Assembly (NCBI GenBank): GCA_965205165.1
Contig: OZ242037.1
Span: 806,001 to 870,000 of the forward strand
Source: CBDESM01 sp965205165
Lineage (GTDB): Bacteria; Chloroflexota; Dehalococcoidia; Bin125
DNA: 64,000 nucleotides
Reading direction: 5' to 3'
Part shown: positions 40,118 through 48,652 of the stretch, piece after piece
How positions within the stretch are numbered: the stretch's first letter is position 1
Layout: every line of letters starts with the position of its first letter
The notes under the pieces: generated by a model
What the model saw: only the letters and a program-made list of their open reading frames with translations
Told to the model about the DNA's origin: nothing
Database searches by the model: none
Translations under genes and position numbers: made by a program

Positions 40118-42523
40118 TTATTCGTCTCGATAGTCTTCAAACAGATGTCGTTGGATGGAAATTATCCGGTCGCCATCCGTGTTGATTCCGAAAGCGTACT
40201 CACGCATCATCTCACATAGCACTTCACCTGAAATAAGTCGAATGGTTTCATTATGATCCTTTAGGTTAATATCTTCAGCTTCATCTTTTGCATCTTGAGA
40301 AAACACCGACGTGGTCACAAGCAAGCCAAAGGCAGCTTTCTCACGGCTAATGGCTGACCAAAATCTGCTAAGAGACTCCACACCAACAATGCCACGCACT
40401 TTCTTCTTTCGGTCCCATAGTTTGCACTCAAACAAGCCTAGAGAGTTAATTCTCCGGGAACGGAGACTACCGTCCCAGCCACCGTCACCACCGGAAGGGA
40501 GCTGTTCAGGGTTGAGTTTGACTTGCGCGTAGCGATGCTCGAGTAGCTCTGCTACAAACCGTTCAAAGCCTTTAGGGGTAACTCCACGATCTTTGTCAAG
40601 CAGATCAGCTATTACCGCATCTTGCCAAGTTCGTGGATCATAATGCAACTTTTTGAGGCGAGCCTGCAAGTCATCCAAGCCAAATTCAGACAAGCCTTCG
40701 TCGTCATGCCGAACAACCATCCCCTCTCTAGTGAGACAATATTGGGCCACCTTCTTCTTGCCAACCTTTTCAATGAACCTCAGATCAGCAAGGGCCTGCG
40801 CAATTTTTACCACACGGTATGTGTACTCTGTGATGTTCCCTGACTCCCCAGGTCTAAACCAGCGGAAATGGTCCTCATCTTTCCAAGCAGTGTGTTGACA
40901 CAACCACTCCTGTGCCTTGCTAAACATCTTTCTCTCATCAATTTCGCGATCCTGCTCTAGAGAATTCAGTAGTGCCAACGCAATCTCATCATCAGTCGGT
41001 AGAGACATCATATCATGTCTCTTGGTGATCGCACTTGGGATGTCACCGGGCAACTCGAGATTCGATGCTGTCACGGTACTCATGGAAGCACCAGACTCGT
41101 CATCAGCTATTCCATCTGCCTCAGCGATGTTCGCCAAGTTTTCGTCGTTATTGGTAGCGACAACCATTTCACGGAACGTTGAAGGTCTACCGGCCAAGGC
41201 GTACTCAGATGCCAGTGACGAAATTTCCTCAATAGACACCTGTTGTCGCCACGCCTGATATGTCGCTTCAATTGCATCTACGAAGTTTTCGGTTTTTAGA
41301 AGATTCTCTCCTTTTTCTGTCAGTTGCCAAGCATGGTCAGCGTGGCTCCCGTGAACACCTTCGCCACATGCGATCAAGCCAGTTTTGACGAGGGCCCCGC
41401 GAGTCAATAGTTGCTTCATTTCCAGTAGCGCCGGCAACGCTTCTTGGGAATTGTATGCTGACATATAGACCAACACGCTCTGACCGATCTCCTGCTCAAC
41501 CGCCGATTCAATCGTGCGCGTGTCCGCAGGGCTAAGTCTCGCCACGGTGTGAAACACAACGCGTCGAAGCTCTCTATCAACATCTAGATGCGATCTCTCA
41601 GTTGGTTCGTTGGCTTTTTGCTCTTGCTCAAGATCGGGATTGCCACGATAGGTAGCATTAGGGGAGCCACCAAGATCGTGAGCATGAGTGTGGGCAAGGC
41701 GATCAAAGTTGTCATCGTTTTTTGCCACAAGTCCAGCTGGCAACACGTGCCAATATATCCCGGGCAAACGCTCGATCAGTTTCATGCGAACCAGAAGATC
41801 TCGCATGGTTGCACATCTAGCACTGTATTCTTTCTCGTTCGAATTTCGGCGACTGATAACTTCGCGAGCGGATTGAGTGAGACCCAAGCGATCCGCAAGA
41901 GTTTCACGCAGCACCTTTGAAGAAACCGGCCCCTTAATAGACTCTAAGGTCCGGAGCACTGACAACGTCTCCCAACACCAAGCACGGTAATCATATTGCC
42001 AGCCATCTATATTCTTGCTGGTTTTGATGTCATTGAGATTGGTGTCGCGTGCATCATCTGCTTGTGTCACGGCAGACTTCGTAGGAGCGAGATAAGCCTT
42101 GACGCTGGCGAGGACGGATTCTTCCGTCAGAGATTCGCTATTAACCGACCTGCGATAAGTGTCCGCCAGCCCTTCTTTTCCATCGGGCCAAGTGGACGTT
42201 GAATCGATAGCGTATGCACCGTATCGAAGTGCTCGCCGGGCTACATAGAGACGACGGTAATTTTGTGAACCCACTGACCATGTTCTGTTTAGGTGCCGGC
42301 AAACCTCGTCATTGAGCCATTGCACGGTCACATTGCTTGGCGTAGTCCGGAAGACCCGCCACATCTCAAGCGCAAGCACTTCAATGTCCCGAGTTGGCTG
42401 CACGGGAGAATCTTGCGGGCTCTTCGTCAATGCATGAAGCCTCCTCTCAACGAATGCAGAGATGGCACGGAGGAGCCTGACTTGGAGCTCATCCCAAGCC
42501 GACGGACGAGGCATTCCCGACAT
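40118..42523 (-). CDS. Mrr-like restriction endonuclease (AT-rich, probably acquired)
   Basis: An 801-residue multi-domain protein whose C-terminus (residue ~670 on) matches the Mrr catalytic domain: GVTPKGFERFVAELL, SGGDGGWDG (metal aspartate), LFECKLW (E-x-K) and a final VTTSVFSQDA. N-terminal parts hold several winged-helix-like Mrr_N-type modules (for example LSVLRTLESIKGPVSS...LRETLADRLGL). Mrr enzymes cut methylated DNA. The gene is far more AT-rich than everything around it. The ATG at 42523 has AGGAGG eight bases upstream. Confidence 0.88.
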   Translation of the reverse strand: MSGMPRPSAWDELQVRLLRAISAFVERRLHALTKSPQDSPVQPTRDIEVLALEMWRVFRTTPSNVTVQWLNDEVCRHLNRTWSVGSQNYRRLYVARRALRYGAYAIDSTSTWPDGKEGLADTYRRSVNSESLTEESVLASVKAYLAPTKSAVTQADDARDTNLNDIKTSKNIDGWQYDYRAWCWETLSVLRTLESIKGPVSSKVLRETLADRLGLTQSAREVISRRNSNEKEYSARCATMRDLLVRMKLIERLPGIYWHVLPAGLVAKNDDNFDRLAHTHAHDLGGSPNATYRGNPDLEQEQKANEPTERSHLDVDRELRRVVFHTVARLSPADTRTIESAVEQEIGQSVLVYMSAYNSQEALPALLEMKQLLTRGALVKTGLIACGEGVHGSHADHAWQLTEKGENLLKTENFVDAIEATYQAWRQQVSIEEISSLASEYALAGRPSTFREMVVATNNDENLANIAEADGIADDESGASMSTVTASNLELPGDIPSAITKRHDMMSLPTDDEIALALLNSLEQDREIDERKMFSKAQEWLCQHTAWKDEDHFRWFRPGESGNITEYTYRVVKIAQALADLRFIEKVGKKKVAQYCLTREGMVVRHDDEGLSEFGLDDLQARLKKLHYDPRTWQDAVIADLLDKDRGVTPKGFERFVAELLEHRYAQVKLNPEQLPSGGDGGWDGSLRSRRINSLGLFECKLWDRKKKVRGIVGVESLSRFWSAISREKAAFGLLVTTSVFSQDAKDEAEDINLKDHNETIRLISGEVLCEMMREYAFGINTDGDRIISIQRHLFEDYRDE

Positions 42524-42602
42524 CTTCCTACCTCCTGCACACAGGCTAGGGAGCGCGAAGAGATGTGTCAAGTGGCCTACAGCTGTGCTGCTGTGCGGTC
42601 CA

Positions 42603-45020
42603 TCAGACAGGCTCGGACCAGACGACGCTGGTTTCGCGGAGCTCGGCAACTTGGTCGGCGCGGCCGATTTCTTGGAGGATGGCGTCCGTCTCGGCGCCGG
42701 CCAGGACGCCGGGGCCGTAGTCGGTGCGGCCGCCGGAGCATTTGGTCAGGGGGCCCCAGCGGCGGAGGGAGCCTAGTCGCTGGTGGGCGGCGATGGGGGT
42801 GAAGTCGTTGGCTTGGACGTGCTCGTCATGGGCGAAGAACTGGCCGGAGGTGCGGGCGTCGGCGCGGACGCAGGCGATGCGCCGGGGGGCGAGCATCTGC
42901 TCCCACTCGTCGGCGCTGCGTTCGCGGAAGCGGCGGGCGAGTTGGATGCGGAGGTCGTCGTCGTTGGCGGCGCGGGATGCGGCGTCCGCGAAGCGTGCGT
43001 CGGAGGCGAGTTCGGGGGCGGCGGCGGCGCAGAATGCTTGCCAGTCGGAGGCGGTCGGGGCGGCGAAGAAGATCCAGCCGTCGGCGGTTTCGTAGAGGCG
43101 GTAGGTGGCGGCGGTGCCATGCAGCTCGGCGTCGACCTGCTGGGCGGCGGGCTTGCCGTCGTACTTGATGAAATCGTCGGAGTTGGCGTAGGCGTTGGCG
43201 GCGAGCATGTTGACGAAGATCTGCTGGCCGATCCCGCAGTGCCGCTGCGCCCAGAGGCCGAGCAGGGTCGCGGTGGCGACGCAGACGCCGGTGTTGGGGT
43301 CGGGGTTGGCCTCGTTGGCGCGCATCAACTGGCGCGCGGCTTCGCGCAGGTCGGCGATCGAGCCGCATGCTTCGGGCGGCATCGCGGCGCCGGCCTGCCG
43401 CAGCGCGCCCCCGACTGCTGCGCCGGGCACGGGGTGCGCCGAGGGCCGGCGCGCGCCCGGCGCATCGGGGCCGTAGCCGTTGGCGGAGACCCAGACGATG
43501 CCGGGCCGCAGCGCCCCGGCGGTTTCGTAGCCGATGCCGAGCCGCTCGGGCACGCCGGGCCGGTAGTTGTGGACGATCGCGTCGGCGTTCCTGATCAGAT
43601 CGGCGACGATCTCCTGCCCTTCCGCCGACTTGAGGTCGATGCAGATGCTCTCCTTGCCCGCGTTCATCTTGGCGGCGAGCAGGCCGACCAGCGGGCCCGC
43701 GCCCATGCCGCGGAACGGGTCGCCGCCGATCGGCTCGACCTTGATCACGCGGGCGCCCAAATCGGCCAGCATCGAGACGCCGATCGGCGTGGCGATGATC
43801 GTGGCAAACTCGAGGATCGTGACCCCCTCGAGCGGCTTGCCGAACGGGATCACCCCGTCGGGCGGCGGGAAGATCGGCTCGCGGCCGGGCCAAGCGAAGC
43901 CGTCGTCGGCCCCGACCGCGGGCGCAGGGCGCTTGATTTCGGCGGGCGTGCCGCGCAGGTGCGCGACTGGCCCGAGCTGGCGGACTTCGCCCAATTCGGG
44001 ATCATGAATGCAGGCGACATCGCCGTTCGCGACCATCTCCGCGCTCTCGACCGCGTCCTCGGTGCCGACGAATATCTCGGCGGCGACGTTGCCGGATTCG
44101 CGGAAGGCCTCCATCCATTCCTCCGCGCTCCGCTCCTGCATCCGCTCGAGGATGCGGTCGCGCATCTCCTCCAGCGCCTCCTCGCTCCATTCGGCCTGGC
44201 CGCCCATCCACTTCTCCTCCGCCAGCAGCGGGGTGAGCCCGGCCGCGTCGAGGAAGGCGTAGAAGAGGTGCTCGAGCAGGTTGCCGAGCTGGATCCAGCG
44301 CCCGTCGGCCGCCATCACCGGGTGATAGTTGAGCGTCGGCATGCCGCCGCCGATGTTGAACGTGGCGGGGTACATGTCGGGCCGGCGTTCGTGCAGCTGC
44401 TGGAGCGTGAGCTGGAGCAGGTCGAACGGCATCATCCCCTGCAGCAGGCTGGTTTCGACGATCTGGCCGCGCCCGCAGCGCCCGCGCTCGAGCAGCGCCG
44501 CGAGAATGCCGTGGACCGCCCCCTGCGAGGCGGCGTGCGACCCAACCGGCACGGCGGCGAAGGCCGGCCCCTCGCGCTGCCGCTGCCCGCTGAAGCCGAG
44601 CATCCGCCCCGATTTCGCCGCGACCGCGCCCTCGTAGCCCGGGTAATCGGCGAAGGTCCCTTCCGGCCCCCAGCCGGTGATCGAGCAGTAGACGAGGCCC
44701 TCGTTGATGCGGCGGAGCGAGTCGTAGTCGGCGCCCAAGCGCGAGGCGGAACCGGGGCGGAAGGTCGAGACGGCCACGTCCGCATCCGCCGCCAGCTCGC
44801 GCAGGCAGGCCTGCCCGGCCGGATCGGCCAAATCCAGTTCGACGGAGCGCTTGCCGCGCAGCCACATCGGCGCGGCAGCCAGCCCGCGCCACGGGTCGCC
44901 GCCCGGCCGCTCGACCTTGACCACCTCCGCGCCGAAATCGGCGAGCACCATCGTGGCCACGCCGCCGACGGGACCCGCTGAGAGGTCGAGCACCCGGATC
45001 CCGTCCAATAGCGCGGTCAA
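42603..45020 (-). CDS. Fused two-domain CaiB-type CoA-transferase
   Basis: An 805-residue protein with two complete CaiB/BaiF modules: residues ~1-395 (GIRVLDLSAGPVGGVATMVLADFGAEVVKVERPGGDPW) and ~400-805 (VTILEFATIIATPIGVSMLADLGARVIKVEPIGGDPFRG). The catalytic aspartate position is Gln194 in the first module (VETSLLQG) and Asn/Ala-like in the second (VNMLAANA), so neither has the usual residue. TTG start at 45020 with GGAGG five to six bases upstream. A further upstream in-frame extension crosses the divergent Uma2 gene and is rejected. Confidence 0.88.
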   Translation of the reverse strand: MTALLDGIRVLDLSAGPVGGVATMVLADFGAEVVKVERPGGDPWRGLAAAPMWLRGKRSVELDLADPAGQACLRELAADADVAVSTFRPGSASRLGADYDSLRRINEGLVYCSITGWGPEGTFADYPGYEGAVAAKSGRMLGFSGQRQREGPAFAAVPVGSHAASQGAVHGILAALLERGRCGRGQIVETSLLQGMMPFDLLQLTLQQLHERRPDMYPATFNIGGGMPTLNYHPVMAADGRWIQLGNLLEHLFYAFLDAAGLTPLLAEEKWMGGQAEWSEEALEEMRDRILERMQERSAEEWMEAFRESGNVAAEIFVGTEDAVESAEMVANGDVACIHDPELGEVRQLGPVAHLRGTPAEIKRPAPAVGADDGFAWPGREPIFPPPDGVIPFGKPLEGVTILEFATIIATPIGVSMLADLGARVIKVEPIGGDPFRGMGAGPLVGLLAAKMNAGKESICIDLKSAEGQEIVADLIRNADAIVHNYRPGVPERLGIGYETAGALRPGIVWVSANGYGPDAPGARRPSAHPVPGAAVGGALRQAGAAMPPEACGSIADLREAARQLMRANEANPDPNTGVCVATATLLGLWAQRHCGIGQQIFVNMLAANAYANSDDFIKYDGKPAAQQVDAELHGTAATYRLYETADGWIFFAAPTASDWQAFCAAAAPELASDARFADAASRAANDDDLRIQLARRFRERSADEWEQMLAPRRIACVRADARTSGQFFAHDEHVQANDFTPIAAHQRLGSLRRWGPLTKCSGGRTDYGPGVLAGAETDAILQEIGRADQVAELRETSVVWSEPV

Positions 45021-45095
45021 TGCAGCCTCCGTCCGAGCCGCATGATACGCGCCCGATCCGCCCCATCCGCTAGCGTGAACCGCACGGAGGCAAAG

Positions 45096-45737
45096 ATGGT
45101 TTCGGCCCCGCCCCGCCCCGCCGCCCCGCCTCGCGCCGTGGTGCGCCCCTGCGTCGCGCCGCTGCGGATTCCGCTGCCCGAGGGCTCCCTGGCCTGGCAT
45201 GACCTCGCCAAACTCCGCGACGCCAACCCCGGCTGGCGCTTCGAGCGCTACGGCAAGAATGAGCTGGTGATCACGATGGGAAGCGGCTTGCGGAGCGACG
45301 CGCGTGCAGCCAGAGTCTCCGCCGTGCTGATTGATTGGTCGGACGCCGGACCCGACGGCATCGTGAGCGGCTCATCGGCGATCACCGAAGCGGAAGATGG
45401 CTCTTGGCTGATCCCCGATGCGTCGTGGATGAGCCGGGAGCGGCTCGCGGCCTCGGGCGGCGAAACGGGCGAAGGGCCCGGCGCCGTCCCGGAGTTCGTG
45501 GTCGAGATCGTGTCCTGGACCGACGAAGTCAGCGCCCAACAGCGCAAAATGGAGCGCTGGCTCGAGCGCGGCATCCTGCTCGGCTGGCTGATCGACCCGT
45601 ACGACCGAATCGTCTGGATCTACCGACCCGGCCGCGAGCCGGAAGAGCTGCACGAGCCGTCGGAGCTGCACGGCGATCCTGAACTGCCCGGCCTGATCGT
45701 CCCGCTGGACAAGATCTGGGCCGAGCGCGGCGACTGA
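45096..45737 (+). CDS. Uma2 family endonuclease-like protein, copy 2
   Basis: A 213-residue Uma2 protein, paralogue of the gene at 37729-38373 (shared MVSAPPRPAA start, FERYGKNELVIT, EDGSWLIPDASWMS, GGETGEGPGAVPEFVVEIVSWTDE, RKMERWLERG, LGWLIDPYDRIVWIYRPGR). PD/ExVS/K residues are kept except that PD reads PEF. GGAGG precedes the ATG. It faces away from the CoA-transferase and leads a plus-strand run with the sugar dehydrogenase (2-base gap). Confidence 0.9.
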   Translation: MVSAPPRPAAPPRAVVRPCVAPLRIPLPEGSLAWHDLAKLRDANPGWRFERYGKNELVITMGSGLRSDARAARVSAVLIDWSDAGPDGIVSGSSAITEAEDGSWLIPDASWMSRERLAASGGETGEGPGAVPEFVVEIVSWTDEVSAQQRKMERWLERGILLGWLIDPYDRIVWIYRPGREPEELHEPSELHGDPELPGLIVPLDKIWAERGD

Positions 45738-45739
45738 GC

Positions 45740-47116
45740 GTGGCCGGCGTGCGACTGATCGCTTGCTTCCTCCTCCTCGCGCTGCTTGCAGTCGCCTGCA
45801 CCGACGATTCCGAGCAGGCGACGGCCCCGCCTCCGGCAGCACCCGCAGCCCAGCCGCAAGCCGACGAGCAGGCCGAACCAGATCGGCCCCAGCCGGCCGA
45901 CGAGCAAACGCTGGCCAACGACGATGGGATCCAGACTGAGTCCGACGCGGATTTGGAGAACACGGAACCCGCCGATCCAGCATCGGATGAGCAGCAGTCC
46001 GATCCGCAACCGGAGCCTGCATCCCCCGCACCGCCGAGTCTGGCCGATGTCCGCATCGACTTCGAGATCGCGCAGATCGGCGTGCAGGGCAGCGAGATCG
46101 TGTCGTTCGCCCGCCCGACGGATGTGGTCGCACGGCACGACGGAGCCCTCCTCGTCGCCGAACAAGAGGGCAGACTGACTTGGTTCGGAGGGGGCGACCG
46201 CGGGCCCCAGCGCGTCATCGAGCTGCCCGTGCAGCTCGGTTTCGAGGAGGGACTGCTCTCCATCGCGGTCCGCACCTACCTCCGCCGTCCGCTCTACATC
46301 TATGAGCGCTACTACATCTACGCTTGGTACACGCCCGAAGGCGGCGGGCGGACGCGCCTCTCCCGCTTCCACGTCCAGCCCGATTCCATCGACGAACTCG
46401 TGATCCTCGAGGTCGTGCAGCCCTACCCGAACCACAACGGCGGCGCGGTGCGCTTCGGGCCGGACGGCATGCTCTATCTCGGCATCGGCGACGGCGGCGC
46501 GGGCGGCGACCCGCTCGGCAGCGGCCAAGACCGCTCGACCCTGCTCGGCAGCATCATCCGCATCGATGTGAACGAAGCCTCGCCCGCCGAGCCGTACCGC
46601 ATCCCGCCCGACAACCCGTTCGTCGGCGACCCCGATGCGCGCCCCGAAATCTGGGCCTACGGCTTCCGCAACCCGTGGCGGATGGACTTCGACCCGCGCA
46701 CCGGCGACCTCTGGGTCGCCGACGTGGGCCAGAACGCGCAGGAAGAGGTCGCCATCGTCCGCAGCGGCGAAAACCACGGCTGGAACGTCTACGAAGGCGA
46801 CCTCTGCTTCAACCGCAACGAGGCCTGCGGCGAGCTGGATGCCGTCGCCCCGATCGCCGTCTACGGCCGCAGAGACGGCTGCAGCGTCTCCGGCGGCATC
46901 GTCCACCGCAGCGGCAGCATCCCCGGCCTCGACGGCGCGTTCATCTACGGCGACTACTGCAGCGGCAAAATCTGGGCGGTGCGGGCCGACGGCGAAGTGG
47001 CGGAGCTGGCGGACACCGACTGGCGCATCGTCGCGTTCGCAAGCGGCTCGGAGGGCGATCTGCTGATCCTCGCGCAGGGCCAGCCGATCCGGCGGATCAT
47101 CCCGGCGGGCGATTAG
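45740..47116 (+). CDS. PQQ-dependent sugar dehydrogenase lipoprotein
   Basis: A 458-residue predicted lipoprotein: signal ending in LLAVAC, a ~70-residue Gln/Glu/Pro/Asp-rich linker, then a six-bladed beta-propeller of the soluble aldose sugar dehydrogenase (GSDH) family: PYPNHNGGAVRFGPDGMLYLGIGDGG, RNPWRMDFDPRTGDLWVADVGQNAQEEV and ENHGWNVYEG. It would oxidise sugars at the cell surface with PQQ. It starts with GTG, two bases after the Uma2 stop, and is followed 27 bases later by the thioredoxin-NHL gene. Confidence 0.88.
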   Translation: MAGVRLIACFLLLALLAVACTDDSEQATAPPPAAPAAQPQADEQAEPDRPQPADEQTLANDDGIQTESDADLENTEPADPASDEQQSDPQPEPASPAPPSLADVRIDFEIAQIGVQGSEIVSFARPTDVVARHDGALLVAEQEGRLTWFGGGDRGPQRVIELPVQLGFEEGLLSIAVRTYLRRPLYIYERYYIYAWYTPEGGGRTRLSRFHVQPDSIDELVILEVVQPYPNHNGGAVRFGPDGMLYLGIGDGGAGGDPLGSGQDRSTLLGSIIRIDVNEASPAEPYRIPPDNPFVGDPDARPEIWAYGFRNPWRMDFDPRTGDLWVADVGQNAQEEVAIVRSGENHGWNVYEGDLCFNRNEACGELDAVAPIAVYGRRDGCSVSGGIVHRSGSIPGLDGAFIYGDYCSGKIWAVRADGEVAELADTDWRIVAFASGSEGDLLILAQGQPIRRIIPAGD

Positions 47117-47143
47117 CCTGCGCACGCACGGAGGAGGTGCGCG

Positions 47144-48646
47144 ATGGCCGAGACGAGGGCGTTCGGGGAGCAGCGCGCGCCGGAGATTCCGGACGGGCTC
47201 GAGTGGGTCAACACCGGGCGCGACCTGTCGCTCGACGACTTCGCCGGGCGGCTGCTGATCCTGCACTTCTGGACCTACGCTTGAATCAACTGCATGCACG
47301 TGCTCCCGCAGTTGCGGGAGATCGAGCGGCGGCATCCGGACGCGGTCCAAGTGGTCTCCGTCCACTCGCCCAAGTTCCCCACCGAGCGCGAAACGCGGAA
47401 CCTGCGCGAGGCCGTGCTGCGCCTGCGGATCGAGCATCCCGTCCTCAACGACGCCGACTTCGAGTACTGGCAGCGCTACGGCGCCCGCGCCTGGCCCACG
47501 CTCTTCTTCATCGACCCCCGCGGCAACGTGATCGGGCGGCACGAGGGCGAGCTGCCCGCGGCGCAGGCGATCCCGATCGTCGACGCGATGATCGACGAGT
47601 ACGAGCGCGCTGGCGCGCTCTCGCATCAGCCGCTCGAGATCTCCCGCGAGACCGGCGCCGACAGCGTGCTCTCCTTCCCCGGCAAGGTCGAATGGGACGA
47701 TGCCGGCGGTCGCCTCGCCATCGCCGACACCAACAACGACCGCGTCCTGATCAGCGACATCGAGGGCAACATCTCGCTCGTGGTCGGCGGAGGCGGCCCG
47801 GGCTTCCGCGACGGCGCGGCGGATGAGGCCAAGTTCAACCAGCCGCAGGGCATGGCGTTCGACGGAGACGATCTCTACGTCGCCGACAACGAGAACCACG
47901 CCGTGCGCCGGATCGACCTGAGCGATGGCTCGGTCACGACCATCGCCGGCACCGGCGAGCAGGCAATGATGCTCCCGCAAGGCGCGCCCGCGCGGGCGAC
48001 CCAGCTCTCCTCGCCGTGGGACGTCGCCGTGCACGACGGCGCGCTCTACGTCGCCATCGCCGGCGTCCACCAGATCTGGCGCATGCCGCTCGGCGACGAC
48101 GCGGCGGCGATCGAGATCTGGGCCGGCAAGATGGCCGAAGGAATCGTCGACGGCCCGCGCCGCGAAGCCGAGCTGGCCCAGCCCAGCGGGCTCGCCCCCG
48201 GCCCCGACGGCCTCGCCTTCGCCGACAGCGAATCCAGCGGCGTCCGCGAAGTCACTTGGGACCCAGACGGGCGCGTCCACACGATCATCGGCAAGACCGG
48301 CCAAGGCGGTCTCTTCCATTTCGGCGACGCCGACGGCGGCCGCCACCAGGCCAAGCTCCAGCACCCGCTCGATGTCGCCTGGTGCGGCAACGAACTCTAC
48401 GTAGCCGACTCCTTCAACCACAAGATCAAGCAGGTCTACCCCCGCATGGAAAACGTCCGCACCCTCCTAGGCGGCCAAGGCGACGCAACCGGCCCCCTCT
48501 CCGAAACTCGCCTCAACGAACCCGGCGGCCTCTCCCAAGGCCCCGACCGCACCCTCCTGATAGCCGACACCAACAACCACCGCATCCTCAAAGCAGACCT
48601 AGCAGCCGCCACCACCGAAGAGCTCCCAATCCGCCTGCCGACCTGA
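47144..48646 (+). CDS. Candidate selenoprotein: thioredoxin-NHL repeat protein with in-frame TGA (Sec47)
   Basis: A 500-residue protein if TGA at 47282-47284 is read as selenocysteine. Residues ~1-150 are a thioredoxin-like domain: LLILHFWTYA-U-INCMHVLPQL, where U47 takes the first cysteine of the usual CINC pair and Cys50 the second; AWPTLFFID is the cis-Pro loop. Residues ~165-500 are NHL beta-propeller repeats (IADTNNDRVL, VADNENHAVRRIDL, VADSFNHKIKQV, IADTNNHRIL). AGGAGG lies six bases before the ATG at 47144, so translation clearly begins 46 codons before the TGA; nothing downstream looks like a separate start. A hairpin follows (see 47303). Expected cytoplasmic redox role. Alternative: sequencing error or pseudogene. 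Confidence 0.8.
47303..47320 (+). promoter_or_regulatory. Candidate bacterial SECIS hairpin
   Basis: A perfect 7-bp stem CTCCCGC/GCGGGAG (47303-47309 with 47314-47320) with a tetraloop AGTT. The G is the second loop base, and the loop begins 26 nt after the TGA. Bacterial SECIS elements have a G among the first two bases of a short apical loop, roughly 16-37 nt after the UGA, so the fit is good. SelB would bind it. Confidence 0.7.
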
Positions 48647-48652
48647 GCCGCC

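Noticed and set aside
45620..48421. Minus-strand open frame of over 900 codons opposite the sugar dehydrogenase and thioredoxin-NHL genes
   Set aside because: Val/Asp/Ala-rich shadow; the plus strand has clear lipobox, propeller and NHL motifs.
47294..48646. Thioredoxin-NHL gene starting at the methionine after the TGA
   Set aside because: It would remove the first thioredoxin strand and half the redox motif, has no ribosome site, and ignores the strong site at 47144.
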